Source: Streptomyces niger | GTDB taxonomy: Bacteria; Actinomycetota; Actinomycetes; Streptomycetales; Streptomycetaceae | NCBI RefSeq assembly: GCF_000718305.1 | Contig: NZ_JOFQ01000012.1 | Span: 1 to 64,000, forward strand | Direction of reading: 5' to 3' | Length of the DNA stretch: 64,000 bases | Part shown: in pieces, positions 9,290 through 17,788 of the stretch | Layout: the number at the start of each line of letters is the position of its first letter | Numbering within the stretch: the first letter of the stretch is position 1 | Made by a program: the position numbers and the translations under genes | The notes under the pieces: model-generated | The model's database searches: none | What the model was told of the DNA's origin: nothing | The model's input: the letters and a program-made list of their open reading frames with translations, nothing else

Positions 9290-9370
9290 GCGAGGAGATG
9301 GTGTTCTCGCCGGTGAGGCGGCGGGCCATGAGGTCGGTCATGGCGAGGTGAATCATGGCTTCGGAGCGGT
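9290..9370 (-). pseudogene. Transposase C-terminal scrap
   Basis: On the minus strand, one frame reads SEAMIHLAMTDLMARRLTGE, a run similar to the ends of several actinobacterial transposases (MIxLAMxDLMxRRLTGE). It has no start and no other conserved part. It adjoins the IS630 remnant and probably belongs to another element. Confidence 0.4.
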
Positions 9371-9946
9371 GCGGGTGGCCCCTTCGGTCAGCGCCGGTTC
9401 GGCCTGGTGCGGTGAGGCGGCTTTCCTGGCGGGCGGTCAGGAAACCTTCGTGTCGGCTTGGTTGGGGGTTGAGCAGGGAGCTGCCGTTGGAAAGCGCGTT
9501 CGCCGATGGGGAGATGGGGAGTTCGGCCGTGCTGACTTCGGTACGGCAGCGTCCAGCAGCACCGTCGTGACCTGCGGAACTGCCGTCCGAGCAGATCGGC
9601 GGCCACGTTCAGCCGGGTGCGGAGCTGGGCGGCGGCCTGGGCGAGGATCGTCCGGATGGTCGCGGCGGCCAGCTCCGTCGAGCGCTTCGCTGGGCGTGCC
9701 ATGCTCCGGCAGCGGGTCGAACAATTCCGCGCACGCCTCTTGACCGTCGACGGCTACCGGTCAGTACTCTCACGCCACCCCTCGATGACACCGGTGTTCT
9801 CTCCCCGCGCGGCCACGGCGGACCGGCCCCTCGGCATGCCGCCGCACGCCTGTAGGCACAGTCCCGTGACCCGGGAAACGCCTCAGCGCGCCGTCCCTTG
9901 TCAGAACGCGCCGTCGAGCGCCGTCCGAACCCATTCGAGGTCCCTC
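9371..9946. other. Decayed stretch before the lipase gene
   Basis: On the minus strand a frame from 9702 starts protein-like (MARPAKRSTELAAATIRTIL and on to LRTRLNVAADLL) and then degenerates. A second frame just upstream gives DGQEACAELFDPLPEH. They may be two frames of one broken gene, but I do not recognise the family. The final 200 bases should hold the lipase promoter. Confidence 0.35.
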
Positions 9947-10636
9947 ATGAACAAAACCCTCGCGAGCGCAGCCGCGATTGCGGCCGGCGCCCTCCTCGCC
10001 TTGCAGGCGTCCCTTCCCGCCCAGGCGTCGAGCAGCTCGACCTTCAACTCGACCAGCAACCCCGTCCTGTTCGTGCACGGCTACACCGGTGATGCGAGCA
10101 ACTGGAACACCATGGCGGGCCGCTTCAGAACCGACGGCTGGCCGTCCTCGTACCTCGACCAGTGGTCCTACGACTGGCACCAGTCGAACGCCACGACCGC
10201 CCAGCAGCTGTCCGCCGAGGTCGACCGTCTCCTCGCAGCCACCGGCGCCACCAAGGTCGACATCGTCAGCCACTCCATGGGAGGGCTCTCCTCGCGCTAC
10301 TACCTGAAGAACCTCGAGGGAACTTCCAAGGTCGACGCCTGGGTGTCACTGGGAGGGCCGAACCACGGCACCGACAGCGCCAACACCTGCATCGACACCT
10401 CCTGCACCGAGATGCGTATCGGCTCCAACTTCCTCGCCGCCCTCAACTCCGGCGACGAGACACCGGGCTCACCTCGTTACGCCACCTGGTGGTCGCCCTG
10501 CGACACGGTGATCAACCCGGACACCTCCGTATCCCTCTCCGGCGCGGCCAACACCCAGACCGCCTGCCTCAGCCACACGGACCTGCTCGCGGACGCAACG
10601 GTCTACGCCCAGACCCGAGACATGATCAACCGCTGA
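9947..10636 (+). CDS. Secreted lipase/esterase (Lipase class 2 type)
   Basis: A 229-residue alpha/beta hydrolase. A Sec signal peptide (MNKTLASAAAIAAGALLALQ, cleavage near AQA-SS) is followed by PVLFVHGYTGDASNW, the oxyanion-hole strand. The nucleophile elbow is VSHSMGGLSSRYY (SHSMG). Likely remaining triad members are the Asp of DTVINPDTS and the His of LSHTDLL. Four cysteines may form disulfides (NTCIDTSCTE). The size and SHSMG motif fit the small Bacillus LipA/Streptomyces class 2 lipases. The ribosome site GAGG precedes ATG 9947. The longer frame from 9617 is not protein-like upstream. It stands alone. Confidence 0.88.
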   Translation: MNKTLASAAAIAAGALLALQASLPAQASSSSTFNSTSNPVLFVHGYTGDASNWNTMAGRFRTDGWPSSYLDQWSYDWHQSNATTAQQLSAEVDRLLAATGATKVDIVSHSMGGLSSRYYLKNLEGTSKVDAWVSLGGPNHGTDSANTCIDTSCTEMRIGSNFLAALNSGDETPGSPRYATWWSPCDTVINPDTSVSLSGAANTQTACLSHTDLLADATVYAQTRDMINR

Positions 10637-10768
10637 TCCCCCTCGGCCAGTCGGCTTCCCATCCGCGACAAACACCACTGTTGGGGGGTTCCGAGGTGAA
10701 GCTGCGCGGCTGGGTCGGGAAGGCCGTGTTGCGTTGGCACCCGCCCCTCCTGCCCCGGCGGCGCGTAG

Positions 10769-10980
10769 TCAGCCGGCGGTGTGCAGGAGGGCCGGGAGGT
10801 CGGACGGTACGCCGCTGATGCGGTCGGCGGGGATTCCGCCGCCCTGGCCGGTTTCCGGCGTGCCGCCACCCCGGCCGCCGAGGAATTGCCTGCCCAGTGC
10901 GGAGGCGTTGAGCCCGGCTTCGCGGGCCGGTTCGTCGAGCGCCAGGACGAGCACGCCTGCCCGGGTGGCCACCGCCGCCG
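10769..10980 (-). pseudogene. DHHA1-domain (alanyl-tRNA synthetase C-terminal) remnant
   Basis: The minus frame ends ALGRQFLGGRGGGTPETGQG and continues GGIPADRI to a stop at 10769. A Gly-rich GGRGGGxPxxxQGGG segment preceded by LVLALDEPAREAGLNAS is the signature of the DHHA1 domain at the C-terminus of alanyl-tRNA synthetases and related hydrolases. Upstream of about 10980 the frame loses sense and no start exists. A fragment only. Confidence 0.55.
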
Positions 10981-11019
10981 GGCCGGACCGGTCGTCCGGG
11001 AGGGCGGTCGCGGACGAGC

Positions 11020-11140
11020 TCCGAAGTCCTGCTGGTGCTCCTGCTCCAGACAGGCACCCTGCTCGCTCTGGCGCTGGGGCCCGGCCGCCTGGCGCAGCGC
11101 TTCGGGCTGCCGACCATTGTGGGCGAGCTGGTGCATGCGC
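11020..11140 (+). pseudogene. Kef/NhaP-type antiporter N-terminal remnant
   Basis: A short plus frame reads SEVLLVLLLQTGTLLALALG, then GRLAQRFGLPTIVGELVHAL. This matches the first helix and the following RLAxRxGxPxVVGEL segment of cation:proton antiporters. After about 11140 it continues as nonsense without further membrane helices. The region to 11432 contains nothing else that I can support. Confidence 0.5.
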
Positions 11141-11432
11141 TCCAGGCGGTAGGAGAGGGTGCGCCACGCTGCCTTCCTGGCCTCTGCCTGCTTCCTGTCG
11201 TCGGCCTCAAGAGGGGCCGGAGGCGGCGGCGAGCAGGAGGGGCACCGACGGATGGAGGCGGATGCCCTCTGCGGTGGGACGGAACGTCGAGGAGGGAGAG
11301 GGCGAAGAGTCTGACGGTGATGGTTGCCGTGGAGCGGCGTGCACGGCCTCGCCGTGACGCGATGCCGTCAGACGCGCCGAAGCCGCACCGTCCCTCAGGA
11401 CAGCGCGGCTTCGACAGCGCGGGTCCGGGTTT

Positions 11433-12134
11433 CTACCAGCACGTGAGGTCGTAGACGGCCGAGCAGTAGTGATCCACCGCGTCCGATGGGTTGTACTTCA
11501 ACTGGTCGCCGGTGACCAGCGTGGGCAGGGCAGCGGCCAGCGCGGTGATGCCGACGGTAACCGCTCCGTTCTCATCCCGCAGGGCGACATCGAGACCGAC
11601 CACGCCGGGTAGGTCGTCTCCATCCACGTACAAGCGTACGGACCGCTCGTCGAGGAGGAGGAAGCCGCGCAGTCGCAGCTCCTCTTCGTCCTCATCGACG
11701 GGTGGGCACAGGGCTGCTACCGCGGCACGGAGCGCATCGGTGACGTGAAAGGCCGTCCCTTCCTCGAGGAAGCGCGTCGCTTCCTCGACGGGCACGACGG
11801 GGAAGCCATGCGTATCGCGGGGGAGTGCGGGCGCCGGTGCGGTCGGCCGGCCGTGCACACTTTGCCGCACCATGCGGCGCAGCAGCACTGACAGCTCGTC
11901 AGCCGGCACGTGGTCGCCGTCGCGGCCGACCAAAGGGAGGTCATAGGCAACCGAACTGGCGAGATCATCGCCGTCCCAGACGACCACCCTGCCCACTCCT
12001 GGTGCCTCAGGCGGTGGCAGCACCCCGCGTACCAGAGGGCCCGCCGCACCGAGTGCCGGTGCGGTGAACTGCAACGTCTCGTGGGCCAAGGCTGCCTGAA
12101 GGCCCGCGAGGCTTTCTTCACTCCAGTGCTGCAT
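11433..12134 (-). CDS. Unknown acidic protein, 233 residues
   Basis: I do not recognise the family. The protein is acidic, with no membrane segment or signal. It has a Trp-rich start (MQHWSEESLAGLQ), a DEDEEE run near residue 180, and C-terminal VTGDQLKYNPSDAVDHYCSA. ATG 12134 is chosen because GAGGA lies 9 nt before it; the frame opens at 12191. Its codon use looks ordinary for the window. It lies 29 bp downstream of a small ORF (12164-12373) on the same strand, in a region of lower GC. That arrangement recalls a toxin tail followed by an immunity gene, but no toxin or immunity family is identified. Confidence 0.6.
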   Translation of the reverse strand: MQHWSEESLAGLQAALAHETLQFTAPALGAAGPLVRGVLPPPEAPGVGRVVVWDGDDLASSVAYDLPLVGRDGDHVPADELSVLLRRMVRQSVHGRPTAPAPALPRDTHGFPVVPVEEATRFLEEGTAFHVTDALRAAVAALCPPVDEDEEELRLRGFLLLDERSVRLYVDGDDLPGVVGLDVALRDENGAVTVGITALAAALPTLVTGDQLKYNPSDAVDHYCSAVYDLTCW

Positions 12135-12163
12135 GTCGCCGCATCCTCGTAGTTCGGCCGCGC

Positions 12164-12373
12164 TCAGGTGTTGTTGACTGCATCCGGGCACCTGTTGCGG
12201 GGGACACGCTCACAGAATGCGGTGATCGTGCCGATCTTTTGGCTGGTGTCGGCGAGCTTGTACTTGCCATCTTTCGTCTTGTCACTGTACTGAGCGATCA
12301 CCTTGATCCGAGCGAGGAGCTGCCCGAGACGATTCCTCAGTGCGCCGCCGTACACCCGACGAGCACCCGCCAA
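12164..12373 (-). CDS. Small ORF, possible C-terminal toxin-like fragment
   Basis: A 69-residue frame from a TTG. Its sequence is Lys/Asp/Tyr-rich (IKVIAQYSDKTKDGKYKLAD) and ends CERVPRNRCPDAVNNT. Codon use is less GC-biased than in neighbouring genes. Another minus frame immediately upstream (GKYIPTREGNRTFGWRVLVG, about 12430-12370) is also protein-like, so the two may be halves of one frameshifted gene. The start is not reliable and no ribosome site is seen. Function unknown. Confidence 0.35.
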   Translation of the reverse strand: MAGARRVYGGALRNRLGQLLARIKVIAQYSDKTKDGKYKLADTSQKIGTITAFCERVPRNRCPDAVNNT

Positions 12374-12649
12374 CCGAACGTGCGGTTTCCTTCACGAGTG
12401 GGGATGTACTTTCCTTCCCCTCCTTGCTCGCGAATTTCACGACGCTCCAGTGGCTTCCCGTCGCAGCGCCTGAGCTGTCCTCGGCGGCAACTCGGTCCAC
12501 ACGCAGACCTTGTGTCCTGGCTCGGGCGGAACGGACGTGAGGCGGACCTGACGGGCGGGCAGCCCGGGTACGTTCGGGGGGGCCGGCCGAGGTCGAGCCC
12601 TCCGCCGCCGGGTGCGTTCACGTGCGTATGTGGTCGATATCCTGGCGTG

Positions 12650-13339
12650 ATGGCTGAGAAAACCGGCGGTGAGCCGCAGATCGACGGACGCTCCACCCGC
12701 TGGGACGGGCACAAGGCGCAGCGCCAGATGGAGTTGGTGGACGCGGCGGTCGCGCTCATCGAGGAGGAGGGTGCGCCGTTCCGGGTGCAGCGTCTGGCGG
12801 AGCGCGTGGGGCTGTCGCGGTCGGTGCTGTACCGGCACTTCAAGGACCGCGCGGGTCTGGACGAGCTGATCCGGCGGCGCGTGGTGCAGTCGTTCATGCG
12901 GCGGATGGAGCCCACGCTCAGCTTCGAGGGCACCATCGAGGAGTCCGTGCAGCGGGTGGTGGGCGCACACCTCGACTGGGTGGCCGAGCACCCGCGGCTG
13001 TACGCCTACATGGGGGTCGGCGAGCACGCGATGGGTGACGGTTCGTTGGTGGCGGACACCAAGACGGCCATCGCGCTGATGTTGAGCGAGCGGTTCGGGG
13101 AGGTACTGAAGGCGCTCGGGGTGCCGGACGCGCCGATCCGGTCCGTCGCGGTCGGGATCGTGGGATTCGTGGACACCTCCGTCAACCAGTGGGTGCGCGA
13201 TCCCCAACGCGAGGTGTCGGAGGACGAGTTGCGGGCGATGCTGTGCCGCTCGGTGTGGGCGGTGCTGGACGCGACGCTGCGGGATCTGGGGGTCGAGCTG
13301 TCCCCGCAGCAGAAGGTGCCGGAGCTGGAAGAGGCTTGA
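12650..13339 (+). CDS. TetR-family transcriptional regulator
   Basis: A 229-residue DNA-binding repressor-type protein. The N-terminal helix-turn-helix is FRVQRLAERVGLSRSVLYRH, about residues 40-60, followed by FKDRAGLDELI. The C-terminal ligand domain is all-helical. ATG 12650 is preceded by an in-frame GTG at 12647; either could serve. It converges on the ferredoxin-reductase gene at 13369, and the redox genes lie just beyond, so it probably controls that operon (inference). Its 3' end is part of a tandem repeat. Confidence 0.9.
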   Translation: MAEKTGGEPQIDGRSTRWDGHKAQRQMELVDAAVALIEEEGAPFRVQRLAERVGLSRSVLYRHFKDRAGLDELIRRRVVQSFMRRMEPTLSFEGTIEESVQRVVGAHLDWVAEHPRLYAYMGVGEHAMGDGSLVADTKTAIALMLSERFGEVLKALGVPDAPIRSVAVGIVGFVDTSVNQWVRDPQREVSEDELRAMLCRSVWAVLDATLRDLGVELSPQQKVPELEEA

Positions 13340-13363
13340 TGTGTCTTGATGTGGCTTGATGTG
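13334..13363. repeat. 3 x 10 bp tandem repeat at a stop codon
   Basis: Three copies of (g/t)CTTGATGTG run from 13334. The first contains the final Ala codon and TGA (13337-13339) of the TetR gene. One mismatch in all. Confidence 0.85.
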
Positions 13364-13368
13364 TGACG

Positions 13369-14988
13369 TCAACCGCACGCCACCGCCGCGCCGTTCGCCG
13401 CGCGGCGCAGGGACTCCGTGTCCGTGAGCTTCACCCGCGGGCGGCCCGTCGCCTCGCCCGCTGCCCGCTCCGCGCGGTCGATCGCGCGCCAGGCTTCCAG
13501 ACCCGGCGCATCCACTGCCACGCCGGCGCCGGCGCCGGTGCCGGCGGCCGGCTGGGTGAGGCGGCCGCGGGCGAAGTCGTCCAGGAGGGACTCGACCGTC
13601 TCGTGGGCGCACGTCTTGTTGGTGCCGATGAAGCCGGTCGGGCCGCGCTTGATCCAGCCTGCTACGTAGACACCGGGCTCGACCCGGCCGTTCTCGTGCG
13701 GGACGGTCGCTGTGGCCTCGTCGAAGGGCAGGCCGGGGACGGGGCGGGCCCGGTAGCCGACCGAGCGGAGGACCAGGCCGGTCTCCAGGGTCTCGGTGTC
13801 GCCCGTGGGCCGTGCGCGGACCGTGCCGTGCTCATCGGTGTGGAGGGTGGTGGGCGTGACCTCCAGGGCGTCGACCGAGCCTTCGCCCGTGAGGCGGACC
13901 GGGCTGGTCAGGAAGCGCAGCACGATGCGGCGCCGGCCCGCCACCGGTTCGCGGGCCGCCAGGCCGGACAGCAGACGGGTCTTTTCGGTGGCGTCCGGGT
14001 CCAGGCCCTCGGGCCAGCCCTCCACCGTGACGTCCACGTCCTTCAGCGCGGAGAGCGCCAGGAGCTCGGGCACCGTGAACGCCGCCTGGGCGGGGCCGCG
14101 GCGGCCGAGCAGGACGACCTCGCGGACCTTGCTCGCGCGGAGTGCGGCGAGCGCGCGGTCGGAGATGTCGGTACGGGCCAGGGCTTCGGGGTCGGCGGTC
14201 AGGATGCGGGCGACGTCGAGGGCCACGTTGCCGTTGCCGATGACGACGGCGCGCTCGGTGTCGAGGGAGTACGTGTCGTGCGCGCGGTCGGGGTGGCCGT
14301 TGTACCAGGCGACGAAGTCCGTCGCGGAGACGCTGCCGGGCAGGTCCTCGCCCTCGATGCCGAGGCGCTTGTCGGTCGCCGCGCCGACCGCGTAGATCAC
14401 CGCGTGGTGCTCGCGCAGCAGGTCGGCGTGGGTGAGGTCGGCGCCCACCTCGACCCCCAGGCGGTAACGGAAACCGGGCTGGGACTCGATGGCCCGGAAC
14501 AGCTCGGTGACCTGCTTGGTGTCCTGGTGGTCCGGCGCGACGCCGGCCCGCGCGAGTCCGTACGGGGTCGGGAGCCGGTCGTAGACGGTGACACGCACGC
14601 CGGGGTGGCGCAGCAACTCGTCGGCCGCGAACAGACCGGCCGGACCGGCGCCGACCACGGCGACGCTCAACTCGCCTGCAGGGAGGCTGCGTTGCTTGGG
14701 CAGCACGTACATCGGCGCCCGATCGTCGTGCGGATTCTCCTTGTAGTACGAGGCGTTCAGTTCGAGGAAGGGCAACTCCCCCTCGCCGAGAGCCGTGTGG
14801 GGCTTGAGCGCGTCCACCGGGCAGGCGGTCGTGCAGGCCCCGCAGTCCACGCAGGTGCGCGGATCGACGTACAGCATCTCGGCGGTCGCGAAGCCGGGCT
14901 CCCCCGGTGCGGGGTGGATGCAGTTGACCGGGCAGGCCAGCACGCAGGAGGCGTCGGCGCAGCAGGATCGGGTGACGACGTACGGCAC
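13369..14988 (-). CDS. Ferredoxin-fused ferredoxin--NADP+ reductase (FprB type)
   Basis: A 539-residue flavoprotein. Residues 1-60 form a seven- or eight-iron ferredoxin domain with Cys at about 9/10, 15, 19 and 23 and a second set CVDCGACTTACP (46-56). From residue 108 an adrenodoxin-reductase-like domain begins with the FAD motif VAVVGAGPAGLF. The NADP region includes VVIGNGNVALDVARIL, and the C-terminus has GWIKRGPTGFIGTNK. It passes electrons from NADPH to ferredoxin and onward. The start is GTG 14988. It is the last gene of a minus-strand run with the diiron oxygenase (55 bp gap) and the flavin monooxygenase, so it most likely reduces the diiron enzyme. Confidence 0.92.
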   Translation of the reverse strand: MPYVVTRSCCADASCVLACPVNCIHPAPGEPGFATAEMLYVDPRTCVDCGACTTACPVDALKPHTALGEGELPFLELNASYYKENPHDDRAPMYVLPKQRSLPAGELSVAVVGAGPAGLFAADELLRHPGVRVTVYDRLPTPYGLARAGVAPDHQDTKQVTELFRAIESQPGFRYRLGVEVGADLTHADLLREHHAVIYAVGAATDKRLGIEGEDLPGSVSATDFVAWYNGHPDRAHDTYSLDTERAVVIGNGNVALDVARILTADPEALARTDISDRALAALRASKVREVVLLGRRGPAQAAFTVPELLALSALKDVDVTVEGWPEGLDPDATEKTRLLSGLAAREPVAGRRRIVLRFLTSPVRLTGEGSVDALEVTPTTLHTDEHGTVRARPTGDTETLETGLVLRSVGYRARPVPGLPFDEATATVPHENGRVEPGVYVAGWIKRGPTGFIGTNKTCAHETVESLLDDFARGRLTQPAAGTGAGAGVAVDAPGLEAWRAIDRAERAAGEATGRPRVKLTDTESLRRAANGAAVACG

Positions 14989-15043
14989 GGCGGGCTGGTC
15001 TCCGTTCGGGTTCAGTGCAGGGTGGTACGCGGCGTGCGGGCGC

Positions 15044-16012
15044 TCAGTCGGCGTGCACGGCGGGCTCGCCGCGGAAGCGCGCGGGGCGGCCGTCGATGCG
15101 CAGGGCCCGCCACACCTGGCGGGACGCCTTGTTCATCAGACCGATGTCCTCGGCCAGCATCCGCACGTCGGAGAAGAGGTTGCGGAGCATCTTCTCGCCG
15201 GCCTCGGACTTCCAGAAGACCTCCTTGATCACCCAGGCCGGGATGCCGACCTCCGCTGCGGACTTCCGGTCGGGGATCATGATGACGTCGCACAGCACCC
15301 GCATGATCACCGGGAAGAGGACGGACAGGGCGCCGCGGCGGGCCTTGCCGTACTTCGGGACGCGCAGCCGCAGGAACTCGTGGGCGAAGGAGATGTGCCG
15401 GGCCTCTTCGGCGATGTGGATCTGCATGATCCGCTGGGGGAGCGGGTGCACCGGCTCACCGCTGCGCAGCGCCCCCTTCTGCAGGTGGTCGATGGGCTCC
15501 TCGCCGGCCAGGATGCCGGTGAAGAACGCCTCGGGGTAGAGCGAGCCGAACAGCGGCAGCACGCGGCTGAGCTGACGGAACCAGCGCTTGCCGCCCGCGG
15601 TGTTCACGCCGGTGCGGTTGACCAGCTCCTGGAACATCTGGGTGTGGTGGGTCTCTTCGGTGATCTCGTGGGTGAGATACCTGAACTCCTCATTCTGGTT
15701 GCCCAGTTGGTAGATGTAGTCCAGGGCTCCGCGCATCAGCAGGTTCTCGAACTGCATGCCCACCTTGGCGATGACCGCCCAGCGCCAGATCCCGATCCGG
15801 ATCTGCGTCTCCAGCGGCTGCTCCTGGTACCAGGGGTGGGCACCCAGGGCGTCCGCCGAGGTCAGCACCCAGCGCGGGTCGCCGGTGTCCACGGCGAACT
15901 CGGGGTCGTCCCACTTGATGTCGGTGAAGGCGTTGAAGTTGACGTTGACGGAGCCCTCGGACAAGGTCCGCAGGCGCTCGTCGTACACCTTCCGGGTCAG
16001 GTTCGCAGACAT
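15044..16012 (-). CDS. AurF-like non-haem diiron oxygenase
   Basis: A 322-residue protein of the p-aminobenzoate N-oxygenase AurF family. Two carboxylate/His iron-binding segments are visible: HEITEETHHTQMF (115-127) and HIAEEARHISFAHEF (199-213), with a further Glu at FENLL (about 89). AurF relatives N-oxygenate aryl-amines; others hydroxylate or desaturate. ATG 16012 follows GAGG. It sits between a flavin monooxygenase and a ferredoxin reductase on one strand, so electrons are probably supplied by the latter. Substrate unknown. Confidence 0.88.
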   Translation of the reverse strand: MSANLTRKVYDERLRTLSEGSVNVNFNAFTDIKWDDPEFAVDTGDPRWVLTSADALGAHPWYQEQPLETQIRIGIWRWAVIAKVGMQFENLLMRGALDYIYQLGNQNEEFRYLTHEITEETHHTQMFQELVNRTGVNTAGGKRWFRQLSRVLPLFGSLYPEAFFTGILAGEEPIDHLQKGALRSGEPVHPLPQRIMQIHIAEEARHISFAHEFLRLRVPKYGKARRGALSVLFPVIMRVLCDVIMIPDRKSAAEVGIPAWVIKEVFWKSEAGEKMLRNLFSDVRMLAEDIGLMNKASRQVWRALRIDGRPARFRGEPAVHAD

Positions 16013-16054
16013 CTTCGTCCTCGATCTTCTGGAGGGGATGGGCACGTCCGGCCG

Positions 16055-17608
16055 TCAGGCCGCGCGGGTCGTCTCCGGGGTCCCGGTCGCCGCGGTCGCT
16101 CCGGTGGCTGTTCCGCTCGCCGCGGTCGTTCCGGTGGCCGTTCCGGTCGCCTTCTCGAAGCGCAGCGGCCCGTCCTTGATGGGGGCGTCCTGGAGCATGG
16201 CGCGGTCGCGGTAGTAGTTGTTCCACAGCCGCCACGGGTCGCGGGTGCCCTGGCGCGGCATGACCTCGTTGGCCCGGGCGATGTAGCCGGACGTCAGCGC
16301 CTCGCCCATGACGGAGAACTCGGAGCGGTCGCCGTCGGAGGCCACCGGGGTGGCGATGTCGTGGCCGTTGCGGCGCATATGGGCCAGCAGGCGGGCCGTG
16401 TAGTCGGCCGCGAGGTCCGCCTTGAGGGTCCAGGAGGCGTTGGTGTAGCCGATGACGAGCGACATATTGGGGACACCTTCGAGCATGACGGCCTTGTAGA
16501 GGACGCGGTTCTTGACGTCCACGGGGCGGCCGTCGACGGAGAGCTCCATGCCGCCCATGAGGCGGACGCTCAGGCCGGTGGCGGTGACGACGATGTCGGC
16601 CTTCAGCTCCTCGCCGGACTTCAGGCGGATGCCGTCGGCGGTGAAGGTGTCGATGTGGTCGGTGGCGACGGCCGCCTTGCCGCTCTTGAGCACCTTGAAC
16701 AGGTCGCCGCCGGGGACCACGCAAAGGCGCTGGTCCCAGGGCTTGTAGTGCGGGCTGAAGTGGCGCATGTCGACGCCCTTGCCGGCCTGCGCCCGTACGA
16801 GGCCGAGCAGCGCCTTGCGGGCCAGGCCCGGGTACCTGCGGCAGAAGGCGTAGCTTCCGCGCTGCAGAGCGATGTTGCGGGCCCGGACGACCTTGTACGT
16901 GAGCCGGGCCGGGGCGTGCACCTTCTGCAGCACGGAGGTGAGCGGGTCGACCTTGGGCAGGGTGAGGACGTAGGTGGGCGAGCGCTGCAGCATGGTGACG
17001 TGCGCGGCCTCGTCGGCCAGCGCGGGCAGCAGCGTGATGGCGGTGGCGCCGGAGCCGATGACGACCACGCGCTTGTTCTTGTGGTCGAGGTCCTTCGGCC
17101 AGTGCTGCGGGTGGACCAGGGTGCCCTGGAAGTCCTCCTCGCCGGGGAACCGCGGGCGGTAGGGCCGGTCGTAGTCGTAGTAGCCGGTCGCGCCGGTGAG
17201 ATAGCCCGCACTGTACGACTCGCGCTCGCCGGTGGCCTCGTCCTCGACCTCCACGTTCCATCGGCCGGTCTCGTGCGAGAAGTCGGCGCTGAGCGCGCGG
17301 CGGCCGAAGCGGATGCGTTCCAGCACGCCGCGGTCGGCCGCGGCGTCCTCGACGTACTGCCGGATCTGCGCGCCGTCGGCGAGGATGCGCGCGTCGCGCC
17401 AGGGGCGGAAGCCGAAGCCGAAGGTGGGCATGTCGGAGTCGGAGCGGATCCCGGGGTACTGGAAGAGGTCCCAGGTGCCGCCGACCCGGGCGCGACGCTC
17501 GAGCACGACGAGCGACGCGCCGGGCTCGTCGCGCAGGACGTGGGACGCGGCGCTGATACCGGATATGCCGGCGCCGATGACCAGGACGTCGACGTGCTGC
17601 TGCTCCAT
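16055..17608 (-). CDS. Baeyer-Villiger-type flavin monooxygenase
   Basis: A 517-residue FAD/NADPH enzyme. The FAD Rossmann motif is VIGAGISGISAA (residues 10-21). The fingerprint FQGTLVHPQHWP (160-171) fits FxGxxxHxxxW(P/D). The NADPH motif is VVVIGSGATAITLL (181-194). Such enzymes insert oxygen into ketones or oxidise N or S atoms. ATG 17608 is supported by AGGA upstream. The last 45 residues are an unusual Thr/Ala/Gly tail made by a 30-bp duplication (16088-16147). It is the first gene of the redox operon, 42 bp before the diiron oxygenase. Confidence 0.9.
   Translation of the reverse strand: MEQQHVDVLVIGAGISGISAASHVLRDEPGASLVVLERRARVGGTWDLFQYPGIRSDSDMPTFGFGFRPWRDARILADGAQIRQYVEDAAADRGVLERIRFGRRALSADFSHETGRWNVEVEDEATGERESYSAGYLTGATGYYDYDRPYRPRFPGEEDFQGTLVHPQHWPKDLDHKNKRVVVIGSGATAITLLPALADEAAHVTMLQRSPTYVLTLPKVDPLTSVLQKVHAPARLTYKVVRARNIALQRGSYAFCRRYPGLARKALLGLVRAQAGKGVDMRHFSPHYKPWDQRLCVVPGGDLFKVLKSGKAAVATDHIDTFTADGIRLKSGEELKADIVVTATGLSVRLMGGMELSVDGRPVDVKNRVLYKAVMLEGVPNMSLVIGYTNASWTLKADLAADYTARLLAHMRRNGHDIATPVASDGDRSEFSVMGEALTSGYIARANEVMPRQGTRDPWRLWNNYYRDRAMLQDAPIKDGPLRFEKATGTATGTTAASGTATGATAATGTPETTRAA
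16088..16147. repeat. 2 x 30 bp in-frame tandem repeat in the monooxygenase tail
   Basis: Two adjacent 30-bp copies beginning CGCCGCGGTCG (16088-16117 and 16118-16147) differ at a few bases. They code on the minus strand for two 10-residue Thr/Ala/Gly blocks. Because the unit is ten codons, the frame is preserved. Confidence 0.85.
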
Positions 17609-17768
17609 GTGCGGAGGTCCTAACTCTCGCTCGCGGGGCCCTGGTCGAGACAGGTGCGGGGCCGCCGCCGCTCGGGACACTGACGACTGTTCACGTGTTC
17701 ACGCGTGGTTCCACAGCTGTTGCGTTCCCGCAATTTACCTGCGACACGCTGTTTCAGATACCGCCGGT

Positions 17769-17788
17769 AACGTGATGTAGGTCACGTT
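17769..17788. promoter_or_regulatory. 20-bp palindrome upstream of the redox operon (Crp- or TetR-type)
   Basis: AACGTGATGTAGGTCACGTT has perfect 7-bp arms and lies about 160 bp before the monooxygenase start. Its core GTG-N6-GTCAC agrees with the GTG(N)6GNCAC pattern reported for Streptomyces Crp; a TetR site is equally possible given the regulator at 12650. The rest of 17609-17911 holds no gene. Confidence 0.55.
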
